DNA of 64,000 nt, from NCBI GenBank assembly GCA_047601185.1, contig JASGJS010000001.1:1116001-1180000 (forward strand), written 5' to 3'. A model generated the notes under the pieces. That model worked only from the letters and a program-made list of their open reading frames with translations, was not told the origin of the DNA and searched no databases. This document shows, piece by piece, positions 53,126 through 61,495 of this stretch. The translations under genes were made by a program, and so were the position numbers. The stretch's first letter is position 1, and each line of letters starts with the position of its first letter. This DNA comes from JASGJS01 sp047601185. Its GTDB lineage: Bacteria > Pseudomonadota > Gammaproteobacteria > JAURND01.

Positions 53126-53293
53126 ATGCAGCATATCTCTATAGCTCAGCTCATCAGAATTGCAATTAAGGAGTATGGTGATGCACATCAAGAACAGACA
53201 GATACAGAAGTCGATTATTTATTGCAGCAAAGCAAAGGAATCTGGCCTAATGAAGATGGATTGAAATATCAAATCAACCTACGAACAGAATAG
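53126..53293 (+). CDS. Small unknown protein (55 aa)
   Basis: ATG 53126 behind TAAGGT opens 55 codons to TAG 53293. The product is acidic with a basic N-terminal helix (SIAQLIRIAIKEYGDAHQ) and TEVDYLLQQSKGIWPNEDGL. No family recognised. The Shine-Dalgarno site, balanced composition and 30-base gap to the converging thpR gene support it modestly. Confidence 0.4.
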   Translation: MQHISIAQLIRIAIKEYGDAHQEQTDTEVDYLLQQSKGIWPNEDGLKYQINLRTE

Positions 53294-53322
53294 CGAAATT
53301 AATTTTTAGTCATCATATTTGA

Positions 53323-53844
53323 TCAAGCTTTGAGATCAAAATGATAAACAGGTTGATATTGTCCTGAAATACTATTAAATAACGTCAAACCTGTTACCGA
53401 TTGTCTCTCGAATTGAGTTGGTGGCACTGTGCTTAAATCAAAAGATTCATCTATCATTTTTCCTAAAGTGATGTGGGGTAAAAATGGTCTAGGGTCATGC
53501 ATAATACCTATTTCTCTTAGATGAGCCTCTAAACTATTGAATAATTGGCTGAGGGTATCGTTGGGTTCAATATTGAGTGCAAGCAATCGAATTTTATTTT
53601 GCGGAATGATAATACATTGTTCAGGTTTGAGGGTAAATACAGGGAATGACAATAGAGTATTTTCAATAACAGGAATTAGTTTGGGTAATAGAGTGTCGGA
53701 AAGATCACCAAAAAATCGCACAGTTAAATGTAGCTTCTCTAATGGAACAGGTTTTATTGCCTTGGCTAAATTTCTGTTATATAGATTGATGGCGTGTTGA
53801 AGGGCAGAATCTAACGGGATCGCTAAAAATAATCGGTAATCCAT
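53323..53844 (-). CDS. thpR: RNA 2',3'-cyclic phosphodiesterase (2H family, ThpR/LigT)
   Basis: A 173-residue 2H phosphoesterase. The two HxT motifs are LHLTVRFFG (about residue 40) and PHITLGK (about residue 125), which form the active site that opens 2',3'-cyclic phosphate ends of RNA. The N-terminal YRLFLAIPLD is typical. It is convergent with the 55-residue gene and divergent from the second ATPase. Confidence 0.92.
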   Translation of the reverse strand: MDYRLFLAIPLDSALQHAINLYNRNLAKAIKPVPLEKLHLTVRFFGDLSDTLLPKLIPVIENTLLSFPVFTLKPEQCIIIPQNKIRLLALNIEPNDTLSQLFNSLEAHLREIGIMHDPRPFLPHITLGKMIDESFDLSTVPPTQFERQSVTGLTLFNSISGQYQPVYHFDLKA

Positions 53845-53891
53845 ATTTATCTCAGGTGGTGATTGTTGTAGTCATTATACGGCGCTAAACC

Positions 53892-53941
53892 GGATTTTCA
53901 ATGAAAATCCTTGACAAGCACCGAATTTTCAATGAAAATCC
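53892..53941 (+). promoter_or_regulatory. Two tandem palindromes overlapping the second ATPase start
   Basis: GGATTTTCAATGAAAATCC (53892-53910) and GAATTTTCAATGAAAATCC (53923-53941) are near-identical palindromes exactly 31 bases apart, about three helical turns. The second contains the candidate ATG at 53932. This looks like a double operator for repression at the gene start. Confidence 0.6.
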
Positions 53942-55146
53942 CAATTATGACCTATTTTCGTCGACTAATTGCCGCTAATATCCAAAGCCACTTAAAACGG
54001 GGTAAGAGCATTTTATTGCTTGGGCCACGCCAAACGGGTAAAACGACACTGATTCATCAGCAAATCAAGCCTGATATCCATTATTCTTTCGCGCAAGCTA
54101 CCACGCGCTTACGTTATGAGCAGGACCCGGCTTTGCTGGAAAAAGAGCTAGACCTCAAAATCCAAGCTTATAAAACTAAGGGCGAGTCTCCCATTATTTT
54201 TATTGATGAAGTACAAAAAATCCCGCGCGTTATGGATATTGCCCAACACCTTATTGATAATAAATCAGCAAGATTTATTTTAACAGGATCTTCTGCGAGG
54301 AAATTAAAAACGGGTAAAGAGATTAATTTGTTGCCGGGTCGAGTGGTGGCTTTGACTATGACTCCCTTAATCTACGAAGAGTTGCCAGATCCAAAAGCTT
54401 CTCTAGAAGAAATTTTACTCTATGGCAGTCTGCCTGGCATCATGAATGAGTCAAATCTTGAAATGCGTGAAATAGATCTGTATTCCTATGTCACCACTTA
54501 TTTGGAAGAAGAAATTCGAGCAGAAGCTGCAGTCAGAAATATTGGTAACTTCGCGCGTTTTTTGGAAGTGGCAGCGGGAGAATCAGGAAAACAATTAAAT
54601 TTTACTCGGTTGTCCCAAGATATTGGGATCTCCGATACGACAGTGGCAAATTATTATCAATTATTAGAAGATTGCTTGATTTTACAGCGCGTTGATCCTA
54701 TCACTAAAACCCAAACTAAACGTCGACTGATTAAATCACCCAAATATTTATTTTTTGATCTGGGGATTAGGCGTGCCTGCGCCAATGAAGGTGCAAGGTT
54801 GTCCCAACAAATGATGGGACATTTATTCGAACATTATATTGGCAATGCCTTGATTTGGCAGCTTGAACTTATGCTCCCGCAAGCTAAAGTCAAATATTGG
54901 CGAGATGCAGCCGGACCAGAAGTGGATTATGTGATAGAAATTTTTCATCAATACATTCCCATTGAAGTCAAATGGACAGAAAAACCCACAGAAACTGACG
55001 CTAAATATTTGAAGATATTTCTGGAAGCTTATCCTGAAACCAAGCAAGCTTATATTGTTTGCCGTTCCCCTGAGCCCTATCTATTATCCGATAAAATTAT
55101 GGTATTACCTTGGCAAAAACTTGGAGACATCAAACACATACCATGA
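53932..55146 (+). CDS. AAA ATPase with DUF4143 domain (second copy)
   Basis: A 404-residue ATPase of the same broad family as 51624-52832 but only distantly similar. Walker A LGPRQTGKTTL, Walker B PIIFIDEVQKIPRVMD, sensor FILTGSSARKL. DUF4143 features: YVTTYLEEEIRAEAAVRNIGNFARFLEVAA, a winged helix, and the nuclease-like EVDYVIEIFHQYIPIEVKW. Starts are possible at 53932 or 53947; no clear ribosome site is seen, and two palindromes cover the area. It ends 36 bases before the response regulator start. Confidence 0.9.
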   Translation: MKIPIMTYFRRLIAANIQSHLKRGKSILLLGPRQTGKTTLIHQQIKPDIHYSFAQATTRLRYEQDPALLEKELDLKIQAYKTKGESPIIFIDEVQKIPRVMDIAQHLIDNKSARFILTGSSARKLKTGKEINLLPGRVVALTMTPLIYEELPDPKASLEEILLYGSLPGIMNESNLEMREIDLYSYVTTYLEEEIRAEAAVRNIGNFARFLEVAAGESGKQLNFTRLSQDIGISDTTVANYYQLLEDCLILQRVDPITKTQTKRRLIKSPKYLFFDLGIRRACANEGARLSQQMMGHLFEHYIGNALIWQLELMLPQAKVKYWRDAAGPEVDYVIEIFHQYIPIEVKWTEKPTETDAKYLKIFLEAYPETKQAYIVCRSPEPYLLSDKIMVLPWQKLGDIKHIP

Positions 55147-55182
55147 GTGAGCGTTCGTCATCCTTTCAGGGTTGGAATTTTT

Positions 55183-55875
55183 ATGGCTAAAATTTTATTA
55201 GTTGAGGACAACAAAAAGCTCGCAAACTATATCCAAGACTATTTGCAAAACTCAGGACATCAAGTGAACCACGAAATACGTGGAGATAAGGCGGTTTATA
55301 GGATATTAGCTGAACAGCCCGATATTGTGATTTTAGATATCATGTTGCCTGGGTTGGATGGAATACAAGTATGTCAAACGGTGCGTCCGAGTTTTTCTGG
55401 CATGATTTTAATGCTGACAGCTTTAGGCGAAAATGAAAGTCAATTTACTGGCCTGACCAGTGGTGCCGATGATTATGTGATCAAACCGGTTGATCCGAAA
55501 ATTTTAGCTGCTAGAGTGGCAACTTTATTACGTCGTAAACAGCCCAGCCATAGACCTCAACACTTACAATTTGGATGGTTAACTCTCGATTTGGTGCAAA
55601 GAACCGTGAGGCTAAAGAACGAGTTTATTGCATTAAAACCCTTAGAATTTGAATTACTGACTTTTTTGGCTACCAATGCTGATCATGTTGTGAATAGAGA
55701 AAACATCATGCAAGCCTTGCGCGGCATCAGTTATGATGGAATCGATCGAACTATTGACTTGCGCATTTCCTATTTGAGAAAAAAATTGCATGATAATATA
55801 GCGCATCCATTTAAAATTAAAACGATTCGCGGTAAAGGGTATGTATTTATTTCAACTGCTTGGGATAAGGGATGA
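55183..55875 (+). CDS. rstA: RstA-like response regulator (OmpR/PhoB family)
   Basis: A 230-residue regulator. The receiver has the phospho-acceptor D52 (VILDIMLPGLDG) and the lysine in VIKPVDPK. The winged helix contains LKPLEFELLTFLATNADHVVNRE and ALRGISYDGIDRTIDLRISYLRKKL, closely like RstA. The start at 55183 (MAKILLVED) is preferred; the frame extends 12 codons upstream. It overlaps the kinase by four bases. The target genes are not evident. Confidence 0.9.
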   Translation: MAKILLVEDNKKLANYIQDYLQNSGHQVNHEIRGDKAVYRILAEQPDIVILDIMLPGLDGIQVCQTVRPSFSGMILMLTALGENESQFTGLTSGADDYVIKPVDPKILAARVATLLRRKQPSHRPQHLQFGWLTLDLVQRTVRLKNEFIALKPLEFELLTFLATNADHVVNRENIMQALRGISYDGIDRTIDLRISYLRKKLHDNIAHPFKIKTIRGKGYVFISTAWDKG

Positions 55876-57464
55876 TTAAACTACTTTTTAAATACATCAT
55901 AAGTTTTATTTTATTAGGGTTAGTGGCTGCTGTATTACTTTATATGGCAGCTTCTCGCCTACATGCGCATGGCATAGCGCAAACAATGAAGGCCATGAAT
56001 TATGGCGTATTACAGAATTTACAAATGGAGCTGCAGCATTATCCACAAAAAAATTGGTCTGATTTGATTAAGACCTTGCAACCAAAAGGGGGCAATGAAG
56101 TACAACTTTTATCCATTTCTCAAATTAAGTTGTCTAAAGAAAAATTTCAAGATATCCTCGCGGGAGAGTTTGTTATCATTCCTGGAGAGACGTCTTTTTA
56201 TTTTGGCTATGGTGCACAAGCACTGAATTCTTATCAGCGAATCGGTCAGAGTGATTATGTCTTACAAATGTCAGATATTCCGATGGTGGTTATTGCTCAA
56301 AGAGTTTCAGCATGGACGGTACAACTGATCAGCTTAAATTTAAAAAAGCGTCCCACGAGTCAGTGGCCAAGTGCTTTGCAATCATTACAAAAAATTTATG
56401 GTTTTCCGCTGACCCTGAGCAAATTTTCAAGCTTAACGCCATCCATAAAAGCTGAAATAGAAAAATATGGAATAGGCTTATCAGATCCTAAACAAACTCA
56501 CGGTCAGATTCGATATGCGTATGCTCCGCTTTTTAATAACGCCATATTAAAGATTGGTCCCATTGCTTACCCGGCATATGCACAGTATCTACATTACATT
56601 TTAATTGGCATTTTTATTGTTTTGGTTGTTGCTTTCATTATTTTACTGGTTTGGATATTGAGTCGAAATTTAGAAAAAATCTATCAAATAACTGTTCAAT
56701 ACAGTGAAGGTAATTTTTCATCTCCCCCAGTTGTAAGTAAACACTCTACATTGAGAACTTTATACGATAATATATTAAAAATGGGCGATAAGATTCAAAC
56801 TTTAATGACGACGCAGCGTAATTTAACCCGATTTGTGGCGCATGAGTGTCGAACCCCCGTATCAACGATGTTATTTGCTATTGAACATTTAGAACAAGAG
56901 TCTTTATCAGAAAATAGCAAAAAACAGTTAAGCAGTATTAAGGAAGATTTGGGAGAGTTGGATAGTCTTATTTCCGACTTTTTAAATTATGCGAGATATA
57001 GTAATGAGGATCTTAAACTAGATAAAAAGTTAAATGATGTCAATGCTTGGCTAAAAGATTGCATTGAAAAATATCAGCTTTCCCCTCTTCCTGTTAAACT
57101 TATTTCGCACGCTCCATCAGGAAAATGTTTTCTGTTTGATCCAAATTTATTGCGCCATGTGATGACAAACTTGATTAATAATGCCTTAAAACACGCAAAA
57201 TCCCAAGTGCAAGTTATTTTAGAAATGGAAAATAATCACTTATTAATTCATGTTGATGACGATGGAAGCATCATAGAGAATGCGGAAAAATTGAATCTAT
57301 TTGCTCCCTTTGTTCGTTTAGAAGAAAGCGCCAATTATAAAGGATTTGGTTTAGGCCTGAATATCGCTGAGATGATTGTTAAACGACACCAAGGCGATAT
57401 CCAGGTGGCGGATTCGCCATTAGGCGGAACGCGTTTCACAGTACTTTTGCCGTGTTTAAAGTAA
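55872..57464 (+). CDS. rstB: RstB-like sensor histidine kinase
   Basis: A 530-residue membrane kinase. Two membrane helices (residues ~5-27 and ~236-262) flank a periplasmic sensor domain, followed by HAMP, a dimerisation domain with H324 in FVAHECRTPVSTM (Cys replaces the usual Leu of HELRTP) and an ATPase domain with NLINNALKHA (N box) and GFGLGLNIAEMIV (G2 box). The ATG overlaps the regulator stop by four bases. Input signal is unknown. Confidence 0.9.
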   Translation: MIKLLFKYIISFILLGLVAAVLLYMAASRLHAHGIAQTMKAMNYGVLQNLQMELQHYPQKNWSDLIKTLQPKGGNEVQLLSISQIKLSKEKFQDILAGEFVIIPGETSFYFGYGAQALNSYQRIGQSDYVLQMSDIPMVVIAQRVSAWTVQLISLNLKKRPTSQWPSALQSLQKIYGFPLTLSKFSSLTPSIKAEIEKYGIGLSDPKQTHGQIRYAYAPLFNNAILKIGPIAYPAYAQYLHYILIGIFIVLVVAFIILLVWILSRNLEKIYQITVQYSEGNFSSPPVVSKHSTLRTLYDNILKMGDKIQTLMTTQRNLTRFVAHECRTPVSTMLFAIEHLEQESLSENSKKQLSSIKEDLGELDSLISDFLNYARYSNEDLKLDKKLNDVNAWLKDCIEKYQLSPLPVKLISHAPSGKCFLFDPNLLRHVMTNLINNALKHAKSQVQVILEMENNHLLIHVDDDGSIIENAEKLNLFAPFVRLEESANYKGFGLGLNIAEMIVKRHQGDIQVADSPLGGTRFTVLLPCLK

Positions 57465-57465
57465 C

Positions 57466-57573
57466 GTATCCATTCGGCACCCAAGGAAGCTGGTGATGCC
57501 ATGAAGCTTGAAGTGGTGAGCTGTTTCCTTCTCCCCTTGTGGGAGAAGGTGGCCGAATAGGTCGGATGAGGGG
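57466..57573 (+). repeat. Family-B fragment plus family-A repeat
   Basis: 57466-57490 (CGTATCCATTCGGCACC) is a fragment of the MITE-like repeat. 57537-57573 is a family-A copy in which the second hairpin is altered (GGCCGAATAGGTCGG). It follows the rstB stop directly. Confidence 0.75.
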
Positions 57574-57663
57574 AAAATCGATTTAAAACGAATATCTTCT
57601 TTGCGATTGAGACTTATCTTCTGCTGTCAACCCCCCATTTTTAGTACAACGCATAAGTAGAAA

Positions 57664-58398
57664 TCATAGCATTTCCCTATATTGCTGTGGTGTCAAATGC
57701 CCCAGCGACTGATGGGGTCTTTCCAGGTTATATTCCTGTAACCATTGATCAGTTATGGCTTGCACGTGGTTAATATCCTTAAATAAATGCACACCTAATA
57801 CTTCTTCACGATAAGTACGATTAAATCGTTCGATATAAGCATTCTGTGCTGGTTTTCCTGGCTCAATATGACGAAGCTTTACACCATGTTTTTTGGCCCA
57901 ATCAAACATTTCTTTTGAAATATTCTCAGGGCCATTATCCACCCGAAGCTGCATAGGATAACCATGCTTGATAGATATCCAATCTAAAAACGCTGTTACC
58001 CGTTTAGCAGGTAATGATAAATTTGCTTGGATTCCCAATGCTTCCCGATTGCAGTCATCCAGTACATTCACAGTGCGAAATCGCCTACCATTTGCAAGTG
58101 CATCGCTCATGAAATCCATCGACCAGCTTTCATTCATTTGCATTGGCCAATTCAACGCAGTTTTCTCTCTCTGTGGCAGTCGCCTTTTGGGCTTACGTCT
58201 TAAATTTAATTTTAAATCACAATAAACCCTATAAACACGCTTATGGTTCCATTGATAACCTTGTTGTCTGAGTTTTTGAAACATCTTTTCAAACCCATAA
58301 CGGCGATACCTAATGGCTAAATCCTGCAGAGCACATTTAATCTCCTCATCATTTTCTAATTTATGAGAATATCCAAAAACTGAACGACTAATGTTCAA
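57664..58398 (-). CDS. IS3-family transposase OrfB (type 2)
   Basis: A 244-residue reading from the first ATG; the true product is the OrfAB fusion, whose OrfB part begins near 58490 after a -1 slip and reads VTAVERREWVNYAIQTHQIS before the ATG. DDE motifs: WSMDFMSDAL, RVDNGPENISKEMFDWAKK and KPAQNAYIERFNRTYREEVLG. It is complete and probably functional. Confidence 0.93.
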   Translation of the reverse strand: MNISRSVFGYSHKLENDEEIKCALQDLAIRYRRYGFEKMFQKLRQQGYQWNHKRVYRVYCDLKLNLRRKPKRRLPQREKTALNWPMQMNESWSMDFMSDALANGRRFRTVNVLDDCNREALGIQANLSLPAKRVTAFLDWISIKHGYPMQLRVDNGPENISKEMFDWAKKHGVKLRHIEPGKPAQNAYIERFNRTYREEVLGVHLFKDINHVQAITDQWLQEYNLERPHQSLGHLTPQQYREML

Positions 58399-58478
58399 TA
58401 ATCGGCAGGCTCGATTTAGGCTAATTTGATGGGTTTGAATTGCATAATTAACCCATTCTCTACGCTCTACTGCCGTAA

Positions 58479-58742
58479 CTATTTTTTTTCGAGAACATCT
58501 TTCAATACCCGATAATCCAGGCTTAATTCAGCATACATATGTTTTAAGCGCTGATTTTCTTCTTCTAGCTGTTTTAAGCGTTTTACATCTGATTCGATCA
58601 TTCCATTAAATTTGTTCCGCCAGCTATAAATCGTTGCCTCGCTAATGGCATATTTTCGGCTTAAATCGACGATGGGCACACCGGCTTCAAGCTCTTTTAA
58701 AATCCCAATTATTTGGTTTTCAGTAAATCTCGTTTTTTTCAT
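58479..58742 (-). CDS. IS3-family transposase OrfA (type 2)
   Basis: An 87-residue helix-turn-helix protein (TENQIIGILKELEAGVPIVDLSRKYAISEATIYSWRNKFNG) with a leucine-zipper tail. It ends in an A8 run followed by TAG, the slippery site for OrfAB fusion. Confidence 0.93.
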   Translation of the reverse strand: MKKTRFTENQIIGILKELEAGVPIVDLSRKYAISEATIYSWRNKFNGMIESDVKRLKQLEEENQRLKHMYAELSLDYRVLKDVLEKK

Positions 58743-58813
58743 TGTAGAGTCCTCTTAGTTCGACTAGTTTATCGGAAAACTCTACTTATGGGTTGTACTA
58801 TTTTAGGGGAGGA

Positions 58814-59584
58814 TTACCCTGCCTTTACATGACCTTTAGTTTTTTGGTGCAATGCTTGCTGTAGTTGATGTTCTTCAAAAAAACGACCTGGTGCTAGGTA
58901 AATATTTTTAATAGGAGGCTTTTCTTTAAAATCATCTTGATTGGTAGATTGTTTTGACTCTCTATCTATTGATTTGGAATCTACAGGTTTTTGTACGAGT
59001 TGTGCAGAATGATGGTTTTCCAGTGATTCTTGTGGCAGGGATCGATATTGATAATCCTGATGAGGTGCTGCCTCAGGTTTCTCTCCTTTGATCAAAGCAA
59101 AAAATTTATGCGTTTGATCATAACCTGCTAAGAGCACACTTAATCCTAGAATAGCAGCGAATGCGATACTGACCGCTAAAACCACTTGTGAAGGATAGAC
59201 GAGCGCCTCTCCTAATAACAGGCCAGATTGATAAGTTGTGACCGCGTTAGTCGCAGCGACCAGCAAAATGCAACTGGTGGTGATGAAGGCGAAGAGATAA
59301 GCTTTTGCCTTATTTTTCTTTATCTCAGCAGGGCTTGGTTGTGTTTCTTCCATCGTATTTTGCGCTGGCTCTGCATTGATTTTTTTCTGATTTTGTAGTA
59401 TGAATACATTATACAACATCAGAGAGCCAAGATAAGCGGTTGCCGCACCGGCCAAAGCTGCCAATATTAAACCGCCTGTCGTGGGTAAAGTCAGGTAAAT
59501 GAAGCCGATAGATATCGCTAAACAGATCAAACTTCCTAGGACAGACGTTGCAAAAGTGACGACACCTCTTTTTGATATAGCCAT
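58814..59584 (-). CDS. Unknown membrane protein with a polar tail
   Basis: A 256-residue protein with four predicted membrane helices: two at residues ~10-60, then ~95-118 and ~130-155. A polar, Gln/Lys-rich tail (LVQKPVDSKSIDRESKQS) of about 90 residues follows. No family recognised. The stop codon falls exactly at the IS3 end, so the original C-terminus may have been replaced. The start is preceded by GAGAGG. Confidence 0.65.
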   Translation of the reverse strand: MAISKRGVVTFATSVLGSLICLAISIGFIYLTLPTTGGLILAALAGAATAYLGSLMLYNVFILQNQKKINAEPAQNTMEETQPSPAEIKKNKAKAYLFAFITTSCILLVAATNAVTTYQSGLLLGEALVYPSQVVLAVSIAFAAILGLSVLLAGYDQTHKFFALIKGEKPEAAPHQDYQYRSLPQESLENHHSAQLVQKPVDSKSIDRESKQSTNQDDFKEKPPIKNIYLAPGRFFEEHQLQQALHQKTKGHVKAG

Positions 59585-59689
59585 ATATTTCCTCTCGTAA
59601 TCTACGTTTAATGGTTTAAATGTATGGCGATATTTTACCTGTAATAAAAATTAACTTTGTATAAGATTTGTACATTCAGGATATTCATC

Positions 59690-60880
59690 ATGAAGCGAAA
59701 TTTCTCTAAAACAATGATTTTGATAGCCGTTATCTTTATGGATTTGCTAGGCGGTATGGAATTCGATTTATTTGTGCCAAGCTTTCCCGAGCTACAAAGC
59801 CATTTCAACCTCAGCCCCTTTTGGGTTGAAGCCTTGTTGTCGGCAAATTTTTTGGGCTATTGTTTAAGCTTGTTTTTTGTGGGGAGTTTAAGCGATCATT
59901 ATGGGCGTAAGCCGATTATTTTATGGGGGCTTACTCTCTTTATTATAGGAAGCATTCTGTGTGTGGGTTCAACGCTTTATCCATTCTTACTAGTGGGTCG
60001 ATTTTTACAAGGTTTAGGCATTGCTGCGCCCGTCATCTTAAGTTTTTTGATTATTACCGATACTTATTCTTTAAAGCAGCAGCAATTTTTACTGGCTATG
60101 CTGAATGGCGTTATGAATATCGCGGTGGCCATAGCGCCTGTGGTGGGTAGTTATATTGCGCTGCATTTTAATTGGCGAGTTAATTTTATCGCATTGTTAG
60201 CGTTAGGCATCATAACAGGAATAACGACTTTGGCCTTCGTACCTAAAACGCAACAGCAGCACCTTGCAGAAACACCAAACTCAGGATACATGACCATTTT
60301 CCGCTCCAGGCCCTTGGTATTATTGATCATCAATTTAGTTTTTATGTTCGTACCTTATTGGATTTTTGTGGGAATGTCTCCCTTGCTTTATATTAAGGAG
60401 TTAAAAGTCAGCCTCTCAGAATTTGGGTATTATCAAGGCATACTCGCGCTTGTTTTTGCTATCGGCACCTTTTTATTTGGTTTTATCGTGAAGAGAGTGG
60501 ATCAGAAAAAAACATTGAAAGTTTCAGTGGGTATCTACACGATGAGTCTCGTGCTGATTGGCTTGACGATTTTTTTCAATAGCACTAATCCCTTGTGGAT
60601 TACCCTGGCTTTTCTGACGTTTATTATTGGCCAGATTATTCCGACGACTGTGTTGTATCCACTCTGTTTGAATTTTTTACCTTCAGTCAAGGGTAGAGTC
60701 TCTGCTATAGTTCAGGGGTTACGGCTGGTACTCACAGCAATAGGTCTGCAAATCGCGGGCTACTTGTATCAAGGAACTTTTCAAAATATTGGGATTGTGA
60801 TTATAAGTTTTATTTTAATTGGCGTGGTCACGTTAGTGATGGTGATTAAAAATAATGCTTTAATGAGGGCTTTTAGGTAG
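59690..60880 (+). CDS. MFS multidrug transporter, Bcr/CflA family
   Basis: A 396-residue, 12-helix drug:proton antiporter. The MFS motif A is GSLSDHYGRKPIILWGL after helix 2; motif GRFLQGLGIAAPVI is in helix 4, and the DLF start (GMEFDLFVPSFPELQSHFN) is typical of Bcr/CflA proteins. The start at 59690 is chosen because it gives the usual N-terminus. Substrate cannot be told from sequence. Confidence 0.88.
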   Translation: MKRNFSKTMILIAVIFMDLLGGMEFDLFVPSFPELQSHFNLSPFWVEALLSANFLGYCLSLFFVGSLSDHYGRKPIILWGLTLFIIGSILCVGSTLYPFLLVGRFLQGLGIAAPVILSFLIITDTYSLKQQQFLLAMLNGVMNIAVAIAPVVGSYIALHFNWRVNFIALLALGIITGITTLAFVPKTQQQHLAETPNSGYMTIFRSRPLVLLIINLVFMFVPYWIFVGMSPLLYIKELKVSLSEFGYYQGILALVFAIGTFLFGFIVKRVDQKKTLKVSVGIYTMSLVLIGLTIFFNSTNPLWITLAFLTFIIGQIIPTTVLYPLCLNFLPSVKGRVSAIVQGLRLVLTAIGLQIAGYLYQGTFQNIGIVIISFILIGVVTLVMVIKNNALMRAFR

Positions 60881-60932
60881 TCGTATGCGTCATTGCCAAC
60901 CATGATCTACAGTAATGATACTATAGGAACCC

Positions 60933-61109
60933 ATGAGAAAGGTCAGCGTTATATCAACTCTGCGAGGAAAAACCGTGGCTGATTTAATACCTATCGTTGG
61001 AGAAGATCGCGATATAAAAATTGCTATCGAGCAGATGCACCAAATTCAGAAGATAGAAGGAGTTTCTGAGGCAATGTTGGCAGAATGGATAGAAGGGGGG
61101 CGAAAATGA
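60933..61109 (+). CDS. VapB-like antitoxin, orphan next to a toxin stub
   Basis: A 58-residue frame: MRKVSVISTLRGKTVADLIPI, EDRDIKIAIEQMHQ, then the tail GVSEAMLAEWIEGGRK, which resembles type II antitoxins of VapB type. An ATGA overlap at 61106 opens a second frame MKLALNASMA that stops at once and looks like the first residues of a PIN-domain toxin (MKLALDTN). The toxin is therefore decayed. Confidence 0.45.
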   Translation: MRKVSVISTLRGKTVADLIPIVGEDRDIKIAIEQMHQIQKIEGVSEAMLAEWIEGGRK

Positions 61110-61495
61110 AACTTGCATTGAATGCCTCGATGGCTTAGGGGCTTCACCCATTGTGTTGAGTGTGTTTGGATCTATAGGGTTCCATAGGGCAAGCCTAGAC
61201 TTATAAAATAGCATCCAACTTCAAGTGTTTACACTCAGGATACCTAGAATGTAAGGAGGTTCACCTAGTTTTAAATACCCAAAAAAGGTATCATAATGCC
61301 CAATATGAGCATTCAAAAAAAGAAAGGATCAGGTGTTCATTTGTCCAGAAGGGTTTCGATATCCAATCTGACTCATGTGTATGGGGATTGCCTTCGCGTG
61401 CTTCTGTGGAACGCGGAAAAGAAATGATAGCGGCGTTTCGTAGGCACACGTTATCATAAGTTTAGTCAATGATAAACTGAATTATCGAGCAGCTT
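61110..61495. other. Gap with no recognisable gene
   Basis: Only short frames occur here. The stretch 61330-61460 has a 39-codon open frame (KGFDIQSDSCVWGLPSRAS) with protein-like composition but no start or similarity I recognise; it may be a gene remnant. An AAGGAGG at 61253 is not followed by a useful start codon. Confidence 0.4.

Larger units (their letters stand above)
57625..58817 (-). mobile_element. IS3-family insertion sequence (copy type 2, first copy)
   Basis: About 1190 bases. The left end TGTCAACCCCCCATTTTTAG is shared exactly with the copy at 63456. The right end carries the inverted CTTATGGGTTGTACT...GGGGAGGATTA, near 58817. Both copies point the same way. The right end touches the stop codon of the 58814 gene. 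Confidence 0.88.

Noticed and set aside
61286..61430. Short frames between the antitoxin and the second MFS gene
   Set aside because: They are under 45 codons, lack a ribosome site and resemble nothing recognisable; at most a remnant.
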